From Lumbricus rubellus (Eukaryota; Annelida; Clitellata; Crassiclitellata; Lumbricidae): a DNA stretch of 64,000 nt. The stretch spans positions 60,168,863 through 60,232,862 of the forward strand of contig OX243811.1 in the NCBI GenBank assembly GCA_945859605.1. The letters run 5' to 3'. The position numbers and the translations under genes were made by a program. Below the pieces are notes generated by a model. The model saw nothing but the letters and a program-made list of their open reading frames with translations. It searched no databases and was not told the DNA's origin. Shown here in pieces: positions 35,088 through 45,925 of this stretch (the first letter of the stretch is position 1; every line of letters starts with the position of its first letter).

Positions 35088-35246
35088 GTTCTTTATGATG
35101 ATGAGGACTTCGAACTTCTCAACCTCAGCAGGGAAGATGCGGCAAACAGAGTTCTGTGGAGAAAACGGATCCGAGTGGCTGACCCCTCCCCTGCGAGGGA
35201 TTAGGCTAATTCCAGCCGGAAGGACAAGAAGGAGTTCTTTATGATG
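35088..35246 (+). mobile_element. 133-bp 5'-truncated LINE end with 13-bp target duplication
   Basis: Between two copies of GTTCTTTATGATG (35088-35100, 35234-35246) lies a 133-bp insert. It encodes the end of a LINE polymerase (DEDFELLNLSREDAANRV, then LWRKRIRVADPSPARD and TAG at 35201-35203) plus about 30 bp of tail. The paralogous upstream regions of other genes lack it. Confidence 0.75.
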
Positions 35247-36984
35247 CGCGAGGAGCCTCACTGTGCACTTTGCCAGATCAAATACGCAACTGCTTATGAT
35301 TCTAACGCAATAATACAACCAAATGGTCATCAAACCCTATTATTCGTTAATTAATTGATTAATTCATTCATTCATTCATTCATTCATTCTTTCATTCATT
35401 CATTCATTCATTCATTCATTCATTCATACATGGCCCCTTCAAGTTCAATGCATAGGCATATTGATATATTCCTTACAAGATATGTAGGGCAGGCCTATGA
35501 GGCTATGCTTTATCGCACAACAGAGTGATGCCCGAATACCTCATAATGTCAACTACTTCAGTGATCAGTATGCAGCATTAATTAAATAAATCATTCATTT
35601 TCAAATAGATTGTGACAGCACTAAGGTTTTCCAGTTGCAGAGATTGCGGAGTCTCCAAACAGACAGCAGTGCATATAATTATAATTATTAGGATGCCGTG
35701 AGTTATTGGTTATAATCATTATTGTATGGACGATCGGTTCCAAACGACTAGGCATAATATATGACGTCCTTAATCCATTTATCAAGAGAAATCTCCCATT
35801 CGACAATGGGGGGAAGTAGGAGACTAGCACTCTATTGTGCTCTATTGTTGGTGACTATGACAAATTCCTGAAAGGCCCTTGCCGACCAGCAAAACATAGT
35901 AAAAGGCTGTAGTTTGTTCTACTAGATATAAAATATCATTAAAACATTCAGAAACACAGTTTGCCTTACAACTTTTGAGGCTGTGACAACGTAAAGTGTG
36001 ATCAGTCTTTAGATTTCATAGCAGTTATCCCATATCACCATCGCAGTCATGGTTTGAGCGGAATATCAGCTGTTTTAAAGGTAAGTAGGTTACCGTACTG
36101 TGGTTTTCTTAATACAGCATAGAGTAAGTGTCATGGGTTGTGTTTCTTGGATGTCAATGATTTTCATAGTAGGCCTCTACAGAGTAGGCTACTATACTCT
36201 GCAATGTGGGTCATTGACACCTTATATAGACTCTTCCTACCACGCAGGTCCTTTTTCATTGCAGGATAAATTAATTATAAGCTGATGCCTAATAGTTGCT
36301 GTAACATCCATTCAAATTTGTTTCGGTAGCCTTGCAGTTTTCTTCACAAAGTCAAATTAATCGGATGCATGAAACAGACGGCAGAGATTGAGACCAACTA
36401 GCCTAACTAGGCCTAATATATCGAATCACTGTACGTTTTACGATATCGGTACATGTGGTGTGAAAAATAAATGGATGGCGTGTTTCAATATTTTTGTGAT
36501 CCCACTGGATTCGTGTCATTCGTCCTGTGTAGGCCCAGGCTAACCGTTTTAATGTCGATCCAACAAATAGTCGTTTTGCCTTTCTGATTAGATTGCGCTT
36601 AGCTGAAGGCATCGCCGGACGACCATAAGTGAAGTAAGTTAGATCTATAGGCTATCTTCTCTGCTTTTGTTCTCTAGCTGATTTGGGTAATAATTATGTT
36701 TCCAACCATACGTTTTAGGTGAATTTCTTACCCCCTTAGGTTGGCGTATTCTTTCCTGTTTAGGTCTGAGCTCATATGAGAAGCAGTCCTTCTTATTCCT
36801 GCAATTGATTGGAAAATTAAACATAGGCCCTAATGCATACGTCCATCTTATTGCCGCTATTGCGACTCTTGGGTCCAGTGCTCTTGTCATTAGGCTACTA
36901 GTTTCCACAATACCCGATCTTGCACTTTTTGCTGAGGATAAATTTCAATATTTTAAGCTACAAAATTAATTCCTCTATTGTAGA
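35247..36984 (+). other. Upstream region of lectin gene 4, with (ATTC)n
   Basis: Aligns in blocks with the upstream regions of genes 2 and 3. An ATTC microsatellite occupies about 35362-35427. No coding region is seen. Likely includes the promoter and a 5' UTR exon; tattgtag before the ATG is conserved. Confidence 0.5.
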
Positions 36985-36999
36985 ATGCTGACGAAAACA

Positions 37000-37299
37000 A
37001 TGCAAATTAAAGTTGTTCTACTCGCCTTATGCATAACTTGCATCAAGTATTCGGATGCAGCTGTTGGAAAAGTTTTTTCTGCGTTTGTCCCGTCTGGCAA
37101 TGATGGAAGGTCGTGCGCTATTGAAGTTCCATCCGAAGAAGAATTTCGTTCTGACTTCATCCAATGCGGGGTTTCATGCACAACGGAACCTACCTGCATT
37201 TACTTCAGCTACACAAAGGAAACGCAGAGATGTCTGACCTTCGATTCATCGCCTACAACATTTGCATCAGTTGATTCGTGCAGCAGCTACGGACTTTTG
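37000..37299 (+). CDS. Lectin gene 4 exon 1: signal peptide and PAN/Apple-like domain
   Basis: 100 codons, phase 0 at gttagt. The leader VVLLALCITCIKYSDA differs in the first residues from genes 2 and 3; the mature part (AVGKVFSAFVPSGNDGRSC onward) is nearly the same, with CGVSC and CIYFSYTK. Confidence 0.8.
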
Positions 37300-40200
37300 G
37301 TTAGTGTAGCCAATTGCACGCATTCTTTGAATAGAAAGGTATAAATTGTGCGATATGTTTCGTACAATATAATAGTCCAAACGATCAATATACTACAGAG
37401 TGTGCCATAAAAAGTAATCCTCTGCGGTGGTTTGCCAGTAATTATCCTGGTAAAAAATAGAGAATTTTTCAAATCAAGTGGAGGGGCTCACTTAAAGTCA
37501 TATAACTTTTGTTCGGTTTATATAATTATATCGATGCAATTTGGCTATTGTATGTAGATATGAATAACCTTTAAGCACGTAAACTTTGATTTAAAACAAT
37601 TCTTATTTTTGACCAAGATATTGGCAAAAAACCATAGATGATTATTTTTGCCCACCCTGTATATAAGAAGCCGGTGATCGCTTCGGTTCAATTTTTTAAA
37701 TAAAGATCGATCAACACATAGGACCCGATGCGCTTTGTATTCGCAAATGCTTCTATTTGTTTCTGCCAAATTTAACGATTTTAATGTAAAATATAAAATT
37801 TTATTTTACTCGGAAACTACAGTCATCAATTTTAGTCAAAACGCTCGGTTAGTACCGTGCTTCTGACCTTGAGGAAGTTAGCTCCATAACAGAAAGCACG
37901 GAGCAGCTCGCAATAGAGTGCTTCCGGGTTTTTAGCCATCTCTCGAAGAAAGATAGGCCTACATCCAGTCGTCATTAATACTTCAGGGATATTTCAAATG
38001 GTTCCATGCATTTAAACTCAGACACTTAAACACACCACAAATAAACACACGGACAGATAAACACCGGTTTGTTCAATAGAGGAGATTATTAATTGATTGA
38101 CAACTTTTCCTTATGTTGCTATGTAACATGGTCTTCGTAAGGAATTACACAAAGCCTTAGAGGTGGTCAATTAGGTTATGCACTTTTCTGTTACGTTACG
38201 CGCTTTCGTTCAAGATTCCTTTGTTGTTTATAAATGACAGTTTAATAATAGTAATAGTTTAGTAATAACCAGGGCTGTACTGGTAAATTTTGAGGTGAGT
38301 ACACGCTGGCCGGGAGAAAATCCGACCTTTTTTGGGCCCGAAATTTCTGACGACTTTTTAAAAAGTCATTCGCTTAGCCTAAAAATACATCCTAAACAGC
38401 CACATGCACCCTGATTTACTAGCGTGTACGGTGTATCCTGCTTTTTGCCCGCGTATACCCTACTTTTCGGGAGGTGAGTAATGAGTAGGCCTATACGATG
38501 CCGTTTTCCCCCATAGGTAATTATAAAAAAGATAATAATAATAATAATTGATTATTGAGAGTCAAGCTATTTATTCCAGCGTATACCTCCATGACTATTT
38601 AACGCTTTAACGCTGTGGCTTTCACAGGCTCCTTTATTAAGCCCTTGATTGACATGGATGAGGGTGGTTGGACTCGTTAAAATTGACACAGTTTTTTGTA
38701 TGAAATAGCCTATTTGTTGAAAAAAATAGAAATCGCTATATTAATTTTTTTAAATAATAATAATGCAATGCATGGTCCTACAATGACCTACAAACACAGC
38801 GATGCAACTTGAAGTGTTCTCTATTATAAGAACTAGGCTATGTTTTCATCTGGTGAAAAAGAATCCATGCATATGGCCTACTGCACTGCATTGCCAAATC
38901 GTAGATACCGGAAATCTCTCCGCAAGATGTCGTCGCATACGTCGGGTACCATGAAATACTTGAATGTCGAAGATCTTCACAAATGGTGGAATGGACGCAT
39001 GCTGAAGGGGACAATGCAACATCAATGGTGATCGTGGAACGATGCCAAGTGGTGGACGAATTTACAGATCTGTATGCTGTCGATAGAAGTGACCTCAGTT
39101 GCAATCTAATCATCAACAATATTACACCGAAGCATGGAGGATTGTACACCTGCAGAGACCAGCTTTCAACTGAAACTCCATCTACAGCAGAAGTTGCAGT
39201 TCATGGTAACATTTATATTATTAATGCTTTTCATTATATGCACACAATAGTAAATGATGTCGTTTTCAAGAGGGAGATGTTTAAATAGTGACAAAAGACT
39301 AAGGGATAATGTTTTTGGTTTGATGCTCTCATAGCTTCTGATCTCGTAGTCTAATAAAATTGATTGTCAAGTAGACACGCTTGTGGTTTCCATTCAATGT
39401 CTTCCGATATCGTTGATTTTTTCTTTATCATCAATATAAAGGCATCTCTATAACCACATTGATCAATTATAACTTTCTTAACATGATTAACATTATCTAA
39501 GACATCTATAGTTCAACTATGTCACATGACATAATATTTACATTCTTTCCTTTTATAGACTTTACAGTACGATTTTCCAATAAACATGCACGACTACATG
39601 CTCCATCATCCAACAGTCGTTGCAACGCTTGAGATTCAGCATTTAATTTCTAAGTTTCACTTCCAAATGCAGATGCTTTGATGAGTAGCCTATCCTAAAC
39701 TATCGAATAGCTAATTATTGTTTTGCCAAAAATTCAAGATTTTTCTTATTGAACACCAAAAGCAATCAGCAAATACAGTTGAGCCAAGCACGATACTACT
39801 ATAGGCAGCTACAAATGAGACAATGAAAACGTTGATTTTGCAAACATGGGACTGGTCTTTTTGCCTTAGACCAGTGGCGTAGCGAGGTTTTGGGGGGGCA
39901 TTGTGCAGGGCTTTCGTGGTGGGCCCCTTCAATACTTGAACCCCAAGATTTCAAACAATAAGGCTGTGCAATCCTGTCACCTGGCTTGATGAAGTCATTG
40001 GGGTTTGTGCACTATATGTGCAGTCTGCACAATCCATTCCTGCGCCACCGTTGTATGTGGATTCGATCATTTGAATACAATCTGAATATTCTTAAAGTAA
40101 AAATTAACCGTGACTGCGAGGGCCCTTCTACAGCCGGAGTGTCCCTGTAGTCATTGGTGCAAGCTCGCTCTCCGCAGGTAGCCTATCATAAATGCGGAAT

Positions 40201-43200
40201 TTGTTGCATTTTGGCGGTCTTCTTTACACGTTCTTCTCGTGCTTGACGCTTAGCAGCGCCACTTAAATAATACTTGGGCATAACTTGGGGGACAGAAAGA
40301 GAGTGCTGTACGAGAATAAAAAAATATACAATTTCCAAGTAAATAGGCTATGCAGTTATTCTTTTCTAAATTTCGCATTTTACTACAAAAGTAGGCTAAT
40401 CAATTTAAACACGTCTGCGTAGACCATATGACACAATCATGTTTATACATCAGCACAAAATAATAGGCCTACTTCCAGCCAAAGACTGCAAAGAGTAAAG
40501 ATATTTGTAGGCCTAATAAGCTATAGTCATACCCCATTGCAAACCGGTTGTTTGGACATTCCGGTTCAAACGCAAAAAATTATTGGGTTTGTACGCTGTG
40601 GGCCTACATGTAGCTTTGAATACGTTTTGAATACCCTTACAGTAATTTTTTACTCTGACCCCGGGGGGCCCTTGAAAGACGGGGTCCCTTGTTCACTGCA
40701 CAAGCTGCACTACCTATTGCTACGCCACTGCCTTAGACAGATTTCAAGTAAGCCTTTATAACTGCTAGGTTCACATATTAAACAATGCATTTCCAAGGAA
40801 AACGTTAGCATAACCATCCGTATTGCCATACAAATCCAAAATTAATGCATTAGAAGTCATCAGATACGGTAACCTTACGGATTTTCTAAATCAGATCCTG
40901 ACAAATCAATCAACAGAGCTGACATAACTGCTTAAAAACGCAATAAGTAGCCTATCATGTCAGCCCCTTTTGCGATCGTTTGTTCCACATACTGATTTTT
41001 TGTGTGATTTAGCTTTAACCTATACTTGCAATACAAGTGCTTCTAATGGTACCATATTGAATGGAGGATCCGTGCAGTTGACGTGCACCGTGAACTACGT
41101 TGGCAACATGGTGCCATCTGTTGAATGGAGGGACTTCATGAACAACGTTGTAATGAACGCAACAACGAATGTTGCAGCCTCTAATGTCACCTCCAGTATT
41201 TCAATACCAGCGTTTCTACCAGTTGTCAAGTGGTTTACGTTCGTAACATATATGTCAACTGCGCCAACCTACAAATACACATGGACATCCAAGAATGTTA
41301 CAGTCTGTAAGTATACTAATTAGTCTACTCTTCATCTCTGGTAGAAACTTAAAGAAGCATTTGTATCCTGTGTTGTTGAAAAGTCGGCGAAAGATAGCCT
41401 ACAACTTTTCTTCCTTCGAGTGATGAACATTTTGCAGCCACTTTCTCAAAGTAAATTACTTAGGGCTTAGCCTACCTCCAGCATTTCTTAAGAACTGCAA
41501 AGTTAATGATTATGCATTTTATTTTTGCACAAAAAAAACAGAACAAAGAACATTATTATGACATTAAATAATGTTATAATTATTGTTGTGGAGCGCGGCG
41601 GTGTAGCGAGTATATTCGTTGCCTTGCAACCGGAGTGTTGCAGGTTCGAATCCACCCACAGGCTACATCTTTTTCGCAGGGACGTATAGCGTCCCTGACT
41701 CGCAATTGCTCATGCACTTCGGCGTGAAACTCCAATTCAGTGGTCGCGCTGTAGTCTGGAGCGCTTCTAAGTAGCAAACAGTGAATGTGCGCTATAACAA
41801 GTGCACATAAATAGGGCCTACCTAAATTTCAATTGCAATTATCAATTAACTGTCTGTGACTGTTAATAAGTAATAACTGATCTTTTTTATTATGTTGGTT
41901 AAAAATAGGCCTATTTGTTTCTTCGCGTGTTCAATCATCAGTCACGCGAATCATTTTTCACTCATCAATTTGTCCTATCAAGTAATTAAGTTTTAACAGC
42001 GTTACATTAAGTAACTCACTCGATTCCCTCATTCGTTAATCTGCTTGACTGTTCAGCTTCTCATTCAATCAGCTTCTCCCTCATTCATCAGTTAATTCAC
42101 TCAGTCACTCGATCATTAAGTCGTTCAGTCACCAATTCAGCCACTCATTCAAACAATCTGTCACTCAGTCATTCACAGGGCCGGATTAAGCAATGTGGGG
42201 GCCTTGTTCTTCGGGAAATTTTTGCGGATATTCTTTTTTTTTGTCATCCGGTGAAATTTTTCGGGAAAATTTTTCGGGAAAATCATACCATCTCATCCGC
42301 CCAAAAAAGTTGATGAACTTTTTTTAGTCATCTGGTCAAAATCATACCATTTCATCCGCCAAAAAAGTTGATGACCTTTTTTTAAAAGTCATTTAGCGAA
42401 ATTTTTGGAAAAATAGTCGTTTCGTCTAAATTTGCTCCTAAAATTTGTTCACGCATTTGTGGGGCCCCTAAAGTGTGTAAAGTGTGGGGGCCCCTGTTCG
42501 GCCGAACATGTTGGACATGCCTTAATCCGGCCCTGGTCATTCAATCATGTATTCATGTTGTTGTTGTTGTTGTTCAGTTTGCCCTGAGGGTTTTAAGGCG
42601 TTCAGCGGGTCAAATACATGCTACCAGGCGATTTTTCAATCTATAAACTGGACAACAGCTGGTCAGCTGTGCGATTCATTGGTCACCGGGTCTTATTTGG
42701 CCATGATTTCCAGTTCTAGTGAAAGTAGCGCCATAGCTACATACATGAACCAACGACTAACAGGTCAGTTTCTGTGTCGTGATACAAACATACAAACAAA
42801 AGACAATCACAGGGTGCGCCAAAAAGGATCCAACCTAGGTTTTTCCCAATATCTTGGCCAAAAGTAAGAATTTCGAAATGAAATTTCACAGTCTTAAAGG
42901 CAATTCACATTTTCACATGATGGCCAGGATTCATCGAAATATTTCAAACACAACAAGATATTGGCAAAAACCTAAGGGGTCTTCTTTGTCGCACCCTGTA
43001 TACGCAACAATAGACTTATAAACCAAAGTCTTTTCTGTCTCATTCAGTCGGCCATTCATTTGCTTGGCCATTCCCTCATGTGCTCAGTCCCTCGTTCTAT
43101 AGGGTCTGTCAATCAATGAGCCAATCTTTCAATCTGTCAGTCAGTCAATCAAACCTCCAGGTCTACCATTCGTCTACTCTTTCAGTCAGTAGACAATGTA

Positions 43201-43636
43201 AGCAAACTACCCGTCCATCGTTTTAAAAATTGCATTAAAACATTTACGATGTTTTTAATTTTCCCTATGCATTTCTCATTCACAATCGCCACTTTGATTT
43301 TACTACAAAAAATCCTTTTGATATACTGATATTGTAGACAAAGCATCAAAGCTCTGTATCAATGCAACAACATTAAAGAGCTTCTGGACAAGTGGTCAAC
43401 GTCATACGCCTCATATTGACTGCAAAGGTTCTTTCGAATGGAAACCGAGTGTGGAGAAAGCAGCAATTCCATTCACGTACATAAACTGGGATACAGCTAC
43501 GAACCAACCAGACTGCACTGGTGGAACCTTCGATCTCTGTGTCGAAATCTGGCAAAATACAGACTACACATATAAATGGAACGACATCGGATGCAATAAG
43601 AATATGTGCGTCCTCTGCGAGTACGGTCCATACTAA
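37000..43636 (+). CDS. Lectin gene 4: secreted PAN-Ig-Ig-CTLD protein
   Basis: Exons are 37000-37299, 38905-39205, 41013-41306, 42578-42763 and 43338-43636, for about 459 residues with no stop. An in-frame ATG 15 nt upstream (36985) is possible, but 37000 matches genes 2 and 3. Domain order is signal peptide, PAN/Apple, Ig1, Ig2, CTLD. The lectin half has QPD (NQPDCTG) and WND (KWNDIGC), the galactose-type pair, so this copy looks fully competent for Ca2+-dependent binding. The usual exon 2 acceptor has changed from atacag to ataccg, and the AG six bases upstream (cgtag) restores the frame with two extra residues. Introns hold a hAT element, a SINE, a hAT MITE 42 bp before exon 4 and a mariner MITE. 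A recognition role is inferred from the family. Confidence 0.8.
37385..37664. mobile_element. Small mariner-like MITE
   Basis: The left end acagagtgtgccataaaaag and right end tttttgcccaccctgtatat are degenerate inverted repeats of the CAGGGTG type, in intron 1 of gene 4. The interior resembles 7625-7760 and the MITE at 42808-43000. Confidence 0.5.
38905..39205 (+). CDS. Lectin gene 4 exon 2: Ig1 domain
   Basis: Start chosen at the AG of cgtag because the family's usual acceptor is mutated here. It adds Ile-Pro before EISPQDV. Contains LECRRSS, VEWTHAEG, LIINNIT and LYTCRDQLS, both Ig cysteines present. Ends in phase 1 at gtaaca. Confidence 0.7.
39872..40730. mobile_element. hAT-type non-autonomous element (859 bp)
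   Basis: The left end CAGTGGCGTAGCGAGG and right end GCTACGCCACTG are inverted. Flanks are CCTTAGAC on both sides (39864-39871, 40731-40738). The subterminal DNA includes gggccc-rich motifs. No transposase frame. Lies in intron 2 of gene 4. Confidence 0.85.
41013..41306 (+). CDS. Lectin gene 4 exon 3: Ig2 domain
   Basis: Acceptor gatttag, donor gtaagt, 294 nt, phase 1 to 1. Has YTCNTSASNGT, VQLTCTVNYVG and SVEWRDF. No F-strand cysteine (FTFVTYMST). Sequons in NATTNVAASNVT. Confidence 0.75.
41588..41812 (+). mobile_element. tRNA-derived SINE, second copy
   Basis: Box A-like gcgcggcggtgtagcgagt and box B GGTTCGAATCC at 41643-41653. The body matches 28130-28341 (ttcggcgtgaaactcc), with the tail gcgctataacaagtgcac. 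Lies in intron 3 of gene 4. Confidence 0.7.
42176..42535. mobile_element. hAT MITE, CAGGGCCGGATTAAGC family (360 bp)
   Basis: Begins CAGGGCCGGATTAAGC, ends GCCTTAATCCGGCCCTG, with GTCATTCA on both sides (42168-42175, 42536-42543). It lies 42 bp before the acceptor of gene 4 exon 4, within the branch-point zone. Confidence 0.9.
42578..42763 (+). CDS. Lectin gene 4 exon 4: CTLD first half
   Basis: Acceptor gttgttcag, donor gtcagt, 186 nt, phase 1 to 1. Encodes CPEGFKAFSGSNTCY, INWTTAGQLCD and YLAMISSSSES. Confidence 0.8.
42808..43000. mobile_element. Mariner-like MITE in gene 4 intron 4
   Basis: The ends cagggtgcgccaaaaaggat and the right-hand gtcgcaccctgta are inverted. The interior repeats atatcttggccaaaa / aagatattggcaaaaacc in opposite orientations. 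Confidence 0.65.
43338..43636 (+). CDS. Lectin gene 4 exon 5: CTLD second half
   Basis: Acceptor attgtag, 299 nt, stop TAA 43634-43636. Reads FWTSGQRHTPHIDCKGS, FEWKP, NQPDCTGGTFDLCVEIW, YKWNDIGC and CVLCEYGPY. QPD and WND are both intact. Confidence 0.85.
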
Positions 43637-43895
43637 GAATTGCAGTTTATTCTAAGAGTGCAACATTACTCTTTTGATTATTAGGGTAAGCTAATCGATG
43701 TGCTTGGATAATTATTAATGACTTTTCTTCAAATCAAACCAATGGTAAATCGGTTTGCTTAGATAAGAACGACCAAGAGGAACAAAAGTAGGCCTACCTC
43801 ATCTCTGAAACGATGAAGAAAACCCCAATCGACAGTCATAACGTGCGAAATTTTCGCACTAGCCTTAATGCGGGCCTGCTGGCCAAAGGCCTATC

Positions 43896-44204
43896 AGTAG
43901 TTGATAAGGGAACAGCACCAATTCGTTTTCCCCCAATAATGAGTAACAGTTCCAATTCACCACTATAATAACTACAGGTGACAGCGTTTTGTTTACCCGT
44001 TCACCTCGAATGACGTCATATGACCTAATTAATATTCATAGCGTACTGGCCAATGGCAAGCCAAATTTTTGTCCGTCTGCTCGTATGTGTCTCTCTATGT
44101 GTCTGTGTCTGTGTATGTGTGCGTATGTCTAAATGTTGTTAATTAAGGATGTAAGGCATGGGGCTGCCCGGCCGCCCACCCGCTGACACATATCTAACAC
44201 CCGC
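43896..44204 (+). repeat. Left terminal inverted repeat, outer identical part (309 bp)
   Basis: Reverse complement of 52463-52771 with no difference seen. Contains the palindrome TGACGTCA at 44011-44018, a TTAATATTCAT motif and a (TG/TC)-rich run. Similarity to the right arm continues, with divergence, to about 44831. Confidence 0.9.
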
Positions 44205-44831
44205 TGGCACTCGTCTAACACCCACCAACGCTTGCCTGATAAGAACTTTATAATTAAAGATTTAGATGTGGTATACAATAGGTACCCATAAACGTTTGGT
44301 ATGCAACTGGTGTACTATGCAAAAATAGTTCCGTCAGCTTGTAACATGTAAAATGCAATGTGTGCAAACTGTACGCGCGCAGCAGTGGTAGTAGCAGTTG
44401 TGTGGCGCAGCAGCATCCAATTTTTTCAAAACATAGATAACCTAAGTAGTGTATAACTATATTTTTTGGCGCACATGCATGAAAAAATTATCATTCGTTA
44501 AAAATGTGCAATTTCTTCCAAAATGATTGTAAGTAGTTGTATAACCATTGGTATTGAATCATATGGATGTGAAAATTTTTAACAAAATTTAAAGTTCCTA
44601 CTTTTATAAGAGGAAGATTTCAAATGCAAAAGTCCATGTCACTTTAAAATTTTCCAACCTTTTCAACTTTTTGCATAGAAAAATATGTAAGTAAGTAAAT
44701 GTACGAAAACAAGTCATGTGTAAATTTCATCAAACTTTATTCTTATGCAGTGCAAACGAATTTATGAACTAAATAATCATTGAGACCAGTGTCAAAAGTT
44801 AGCATGTTCGATACAGCGTAAATATTCTTCA
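44205..44831 (+). repeat. Left inner inverted-repeat arm, diverged
   Basis: Diverged reverse complement of about 51770-52462. The segment 44730-44815 is an antisense copy of the last codons and poly(A) signal region of the protease gene (51795-51870), so the repeat once extended into that gene. Confidence 0.75.
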
Positions 44832-44920
44832 AGACAATCTTCTTATTAAAAGCTACCAATTTTATTTTTCCCCATCATTTGCTCTTCAGTCTTTACGAAC
44901 GACACACAAGTTGTGGAAAT

Positions 44921-45232
44921 ATGTGTCCGTCGAATGTAAAATGCGAAATGGATGTATGTGGTAATTACAAATGCGACTGCGACTTTTGCGGAATTGAGAA
45001 TTCTTCCCATGAGAAGGAAGAATCAACGAAATATCGCATCACACGTTTGAAAACAGAGAACGAAAAACTTGCAAAAGCTGTTATTTGTGTTGTGTGTAAA
45101 AACAAACAAGTGGAAGCTCTGCTACTTCCATGTGCTCACGTAAACATGTGCGATCCATGCGCAGATGAGGCTAAAGACTGTCCAATATGCAGCGAACGTA
45201 TATTAGGTACAGTGAGAATTTACATGGTATAA
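44921..45232 (+). CDS. Polinton-like ORF 1: small IAP-type RING finger protein
   Basis: First ATG in frame at 44921, 103 residues. The C-terminal half is a C3HC4 RING of the inhibitor-of-apoptosis kind: CVVC, then C-A-H at LPCAHVNMC, DPC and CPIC, ending RILGTVRIYMV, close to the chain end as in IAPs. The N-terminal half is cysteine-rich (MCPSNVKCEMDVC, CDCDFCG) and may bind another metal. RING proteins of this kind act as E3 ubiquitin ligases; an anti-apoptotic or host-modulating role is inferred from viral relatives. It is the first gene inside the left terminal repeat, 19 bp before the ATPase gene. Confidence 0.75.
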   Translation: MCPSNVKCEMDVCGNYKCDCDFCGIENSSHEKEESTKYRITRLKTENEKLAKAVICVVCKNKQVEALLLPCAHVNMCDPCADEAKDCPICSERILGTVRIYMV

Positions 45233-45251
45233 GAGCTTACTACTCCGATGT

Positions 45252-45884
45252 ATGGACTCAGTTTCCATCATGGATCCAACTTGGCAGCATCCATTTTCTG
45301 CTATAGTTAGCGGTCCATCTGGATGCGGAAAAACTCAATTCACCTTACGATTTATAGATCATTTACAGTATATGGTCAAACCTGAGATAGAAAAAGTTAT
45401 TTGGTGTTACGGAATATATCAAGAAATATTCGACAAGTATAGTCAAGTTCAATTTCAAGAAGGATTACCAGACTTAAATATTTTTGATGGTAAGCAGAAA
45501 ACGCTGCTGGTGTTGGACGATCTCATGAGTGAGACTGACGAACGTGTTACAATGTTATTCACAAAAATAAGTCATCATAGGAACGTTTCTATACTATACC
45601 TTACTCAGAACCTATTCTACAAAGGCAAGCATACAAGAACCATCAGTCTGAACGCTCATTACTTTATTCTTTTCAAAAATGTCAGAGATTCCACGCAAAT
45701 AGCCAACTTGGCTAGACAGATGTTTCCGGGCAAGTCGAATTTCATGATAGAGGCTTTTGCAGATGCGACTATGGTGCCATTCGGGTATCTTTTGGTAGAT
45801 CTTAAACCTGAAACCGACGAACGATGTAGACTTAGAACCAATATTTATCCAGGTGAGACACACTACGTATACCTAAGAAAGTGA
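45252..45884 (+). CDS. Polinton-like ORF 2: A32/FtsK-HerA-type packaging ATPase
   Basis: 210 residues. The Walker A motif GPSGCGKT is at about residues 21-28. Walker B, LLVLDDLM, is at about residue 85-92, and ILYLTQNLF follows as the sensor-like segment. The size and the layout of motifs match the DNA-packaging ATPases of Polintons, adintoviruses and virophages, which drive genome entry into a preformed capsid. The start is chosen at ATG 45252; MDPTW six residues later is an alternative. Confident at the family level. Confidence 0.85.
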   Translation: MDSVSIMDPTWQHPFSAIVSGPSGCGKTQFTLRFIDHLQYMVKPEIEKVIWCYGIYQEIFDKYSQVQFQEGLPDLNIFDGKQKTLLVLDDLMSETDERVTMLFTKISHHRNVSILYLTQNLFYKGKHTRTISLNAHYFILFKNVRDSTQIANLARQMFPGKSNFMIEAFADATMVPFGYLLVDLKPETDERCRLRTNIYPGETHYVYLRK

Positions 45885-45925
45885 ATATAAGGACGTGTAT
45901 TCATACTTACCATCATTCGTATATA

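Noticed and set aside
42600..43000. Continuation of gene 4 exon 4 past the donor
   Set aside because: The frame stays open by chance into a MITE; the gtcagt donor and 186-nt length are conserved in genes 2 and 3.
45612..45863. Antisense open frames inside the packaging ATPase and capsid genes
   Set aside because: They mirror strongly coding plus-strand genes and have no recognisable domain.
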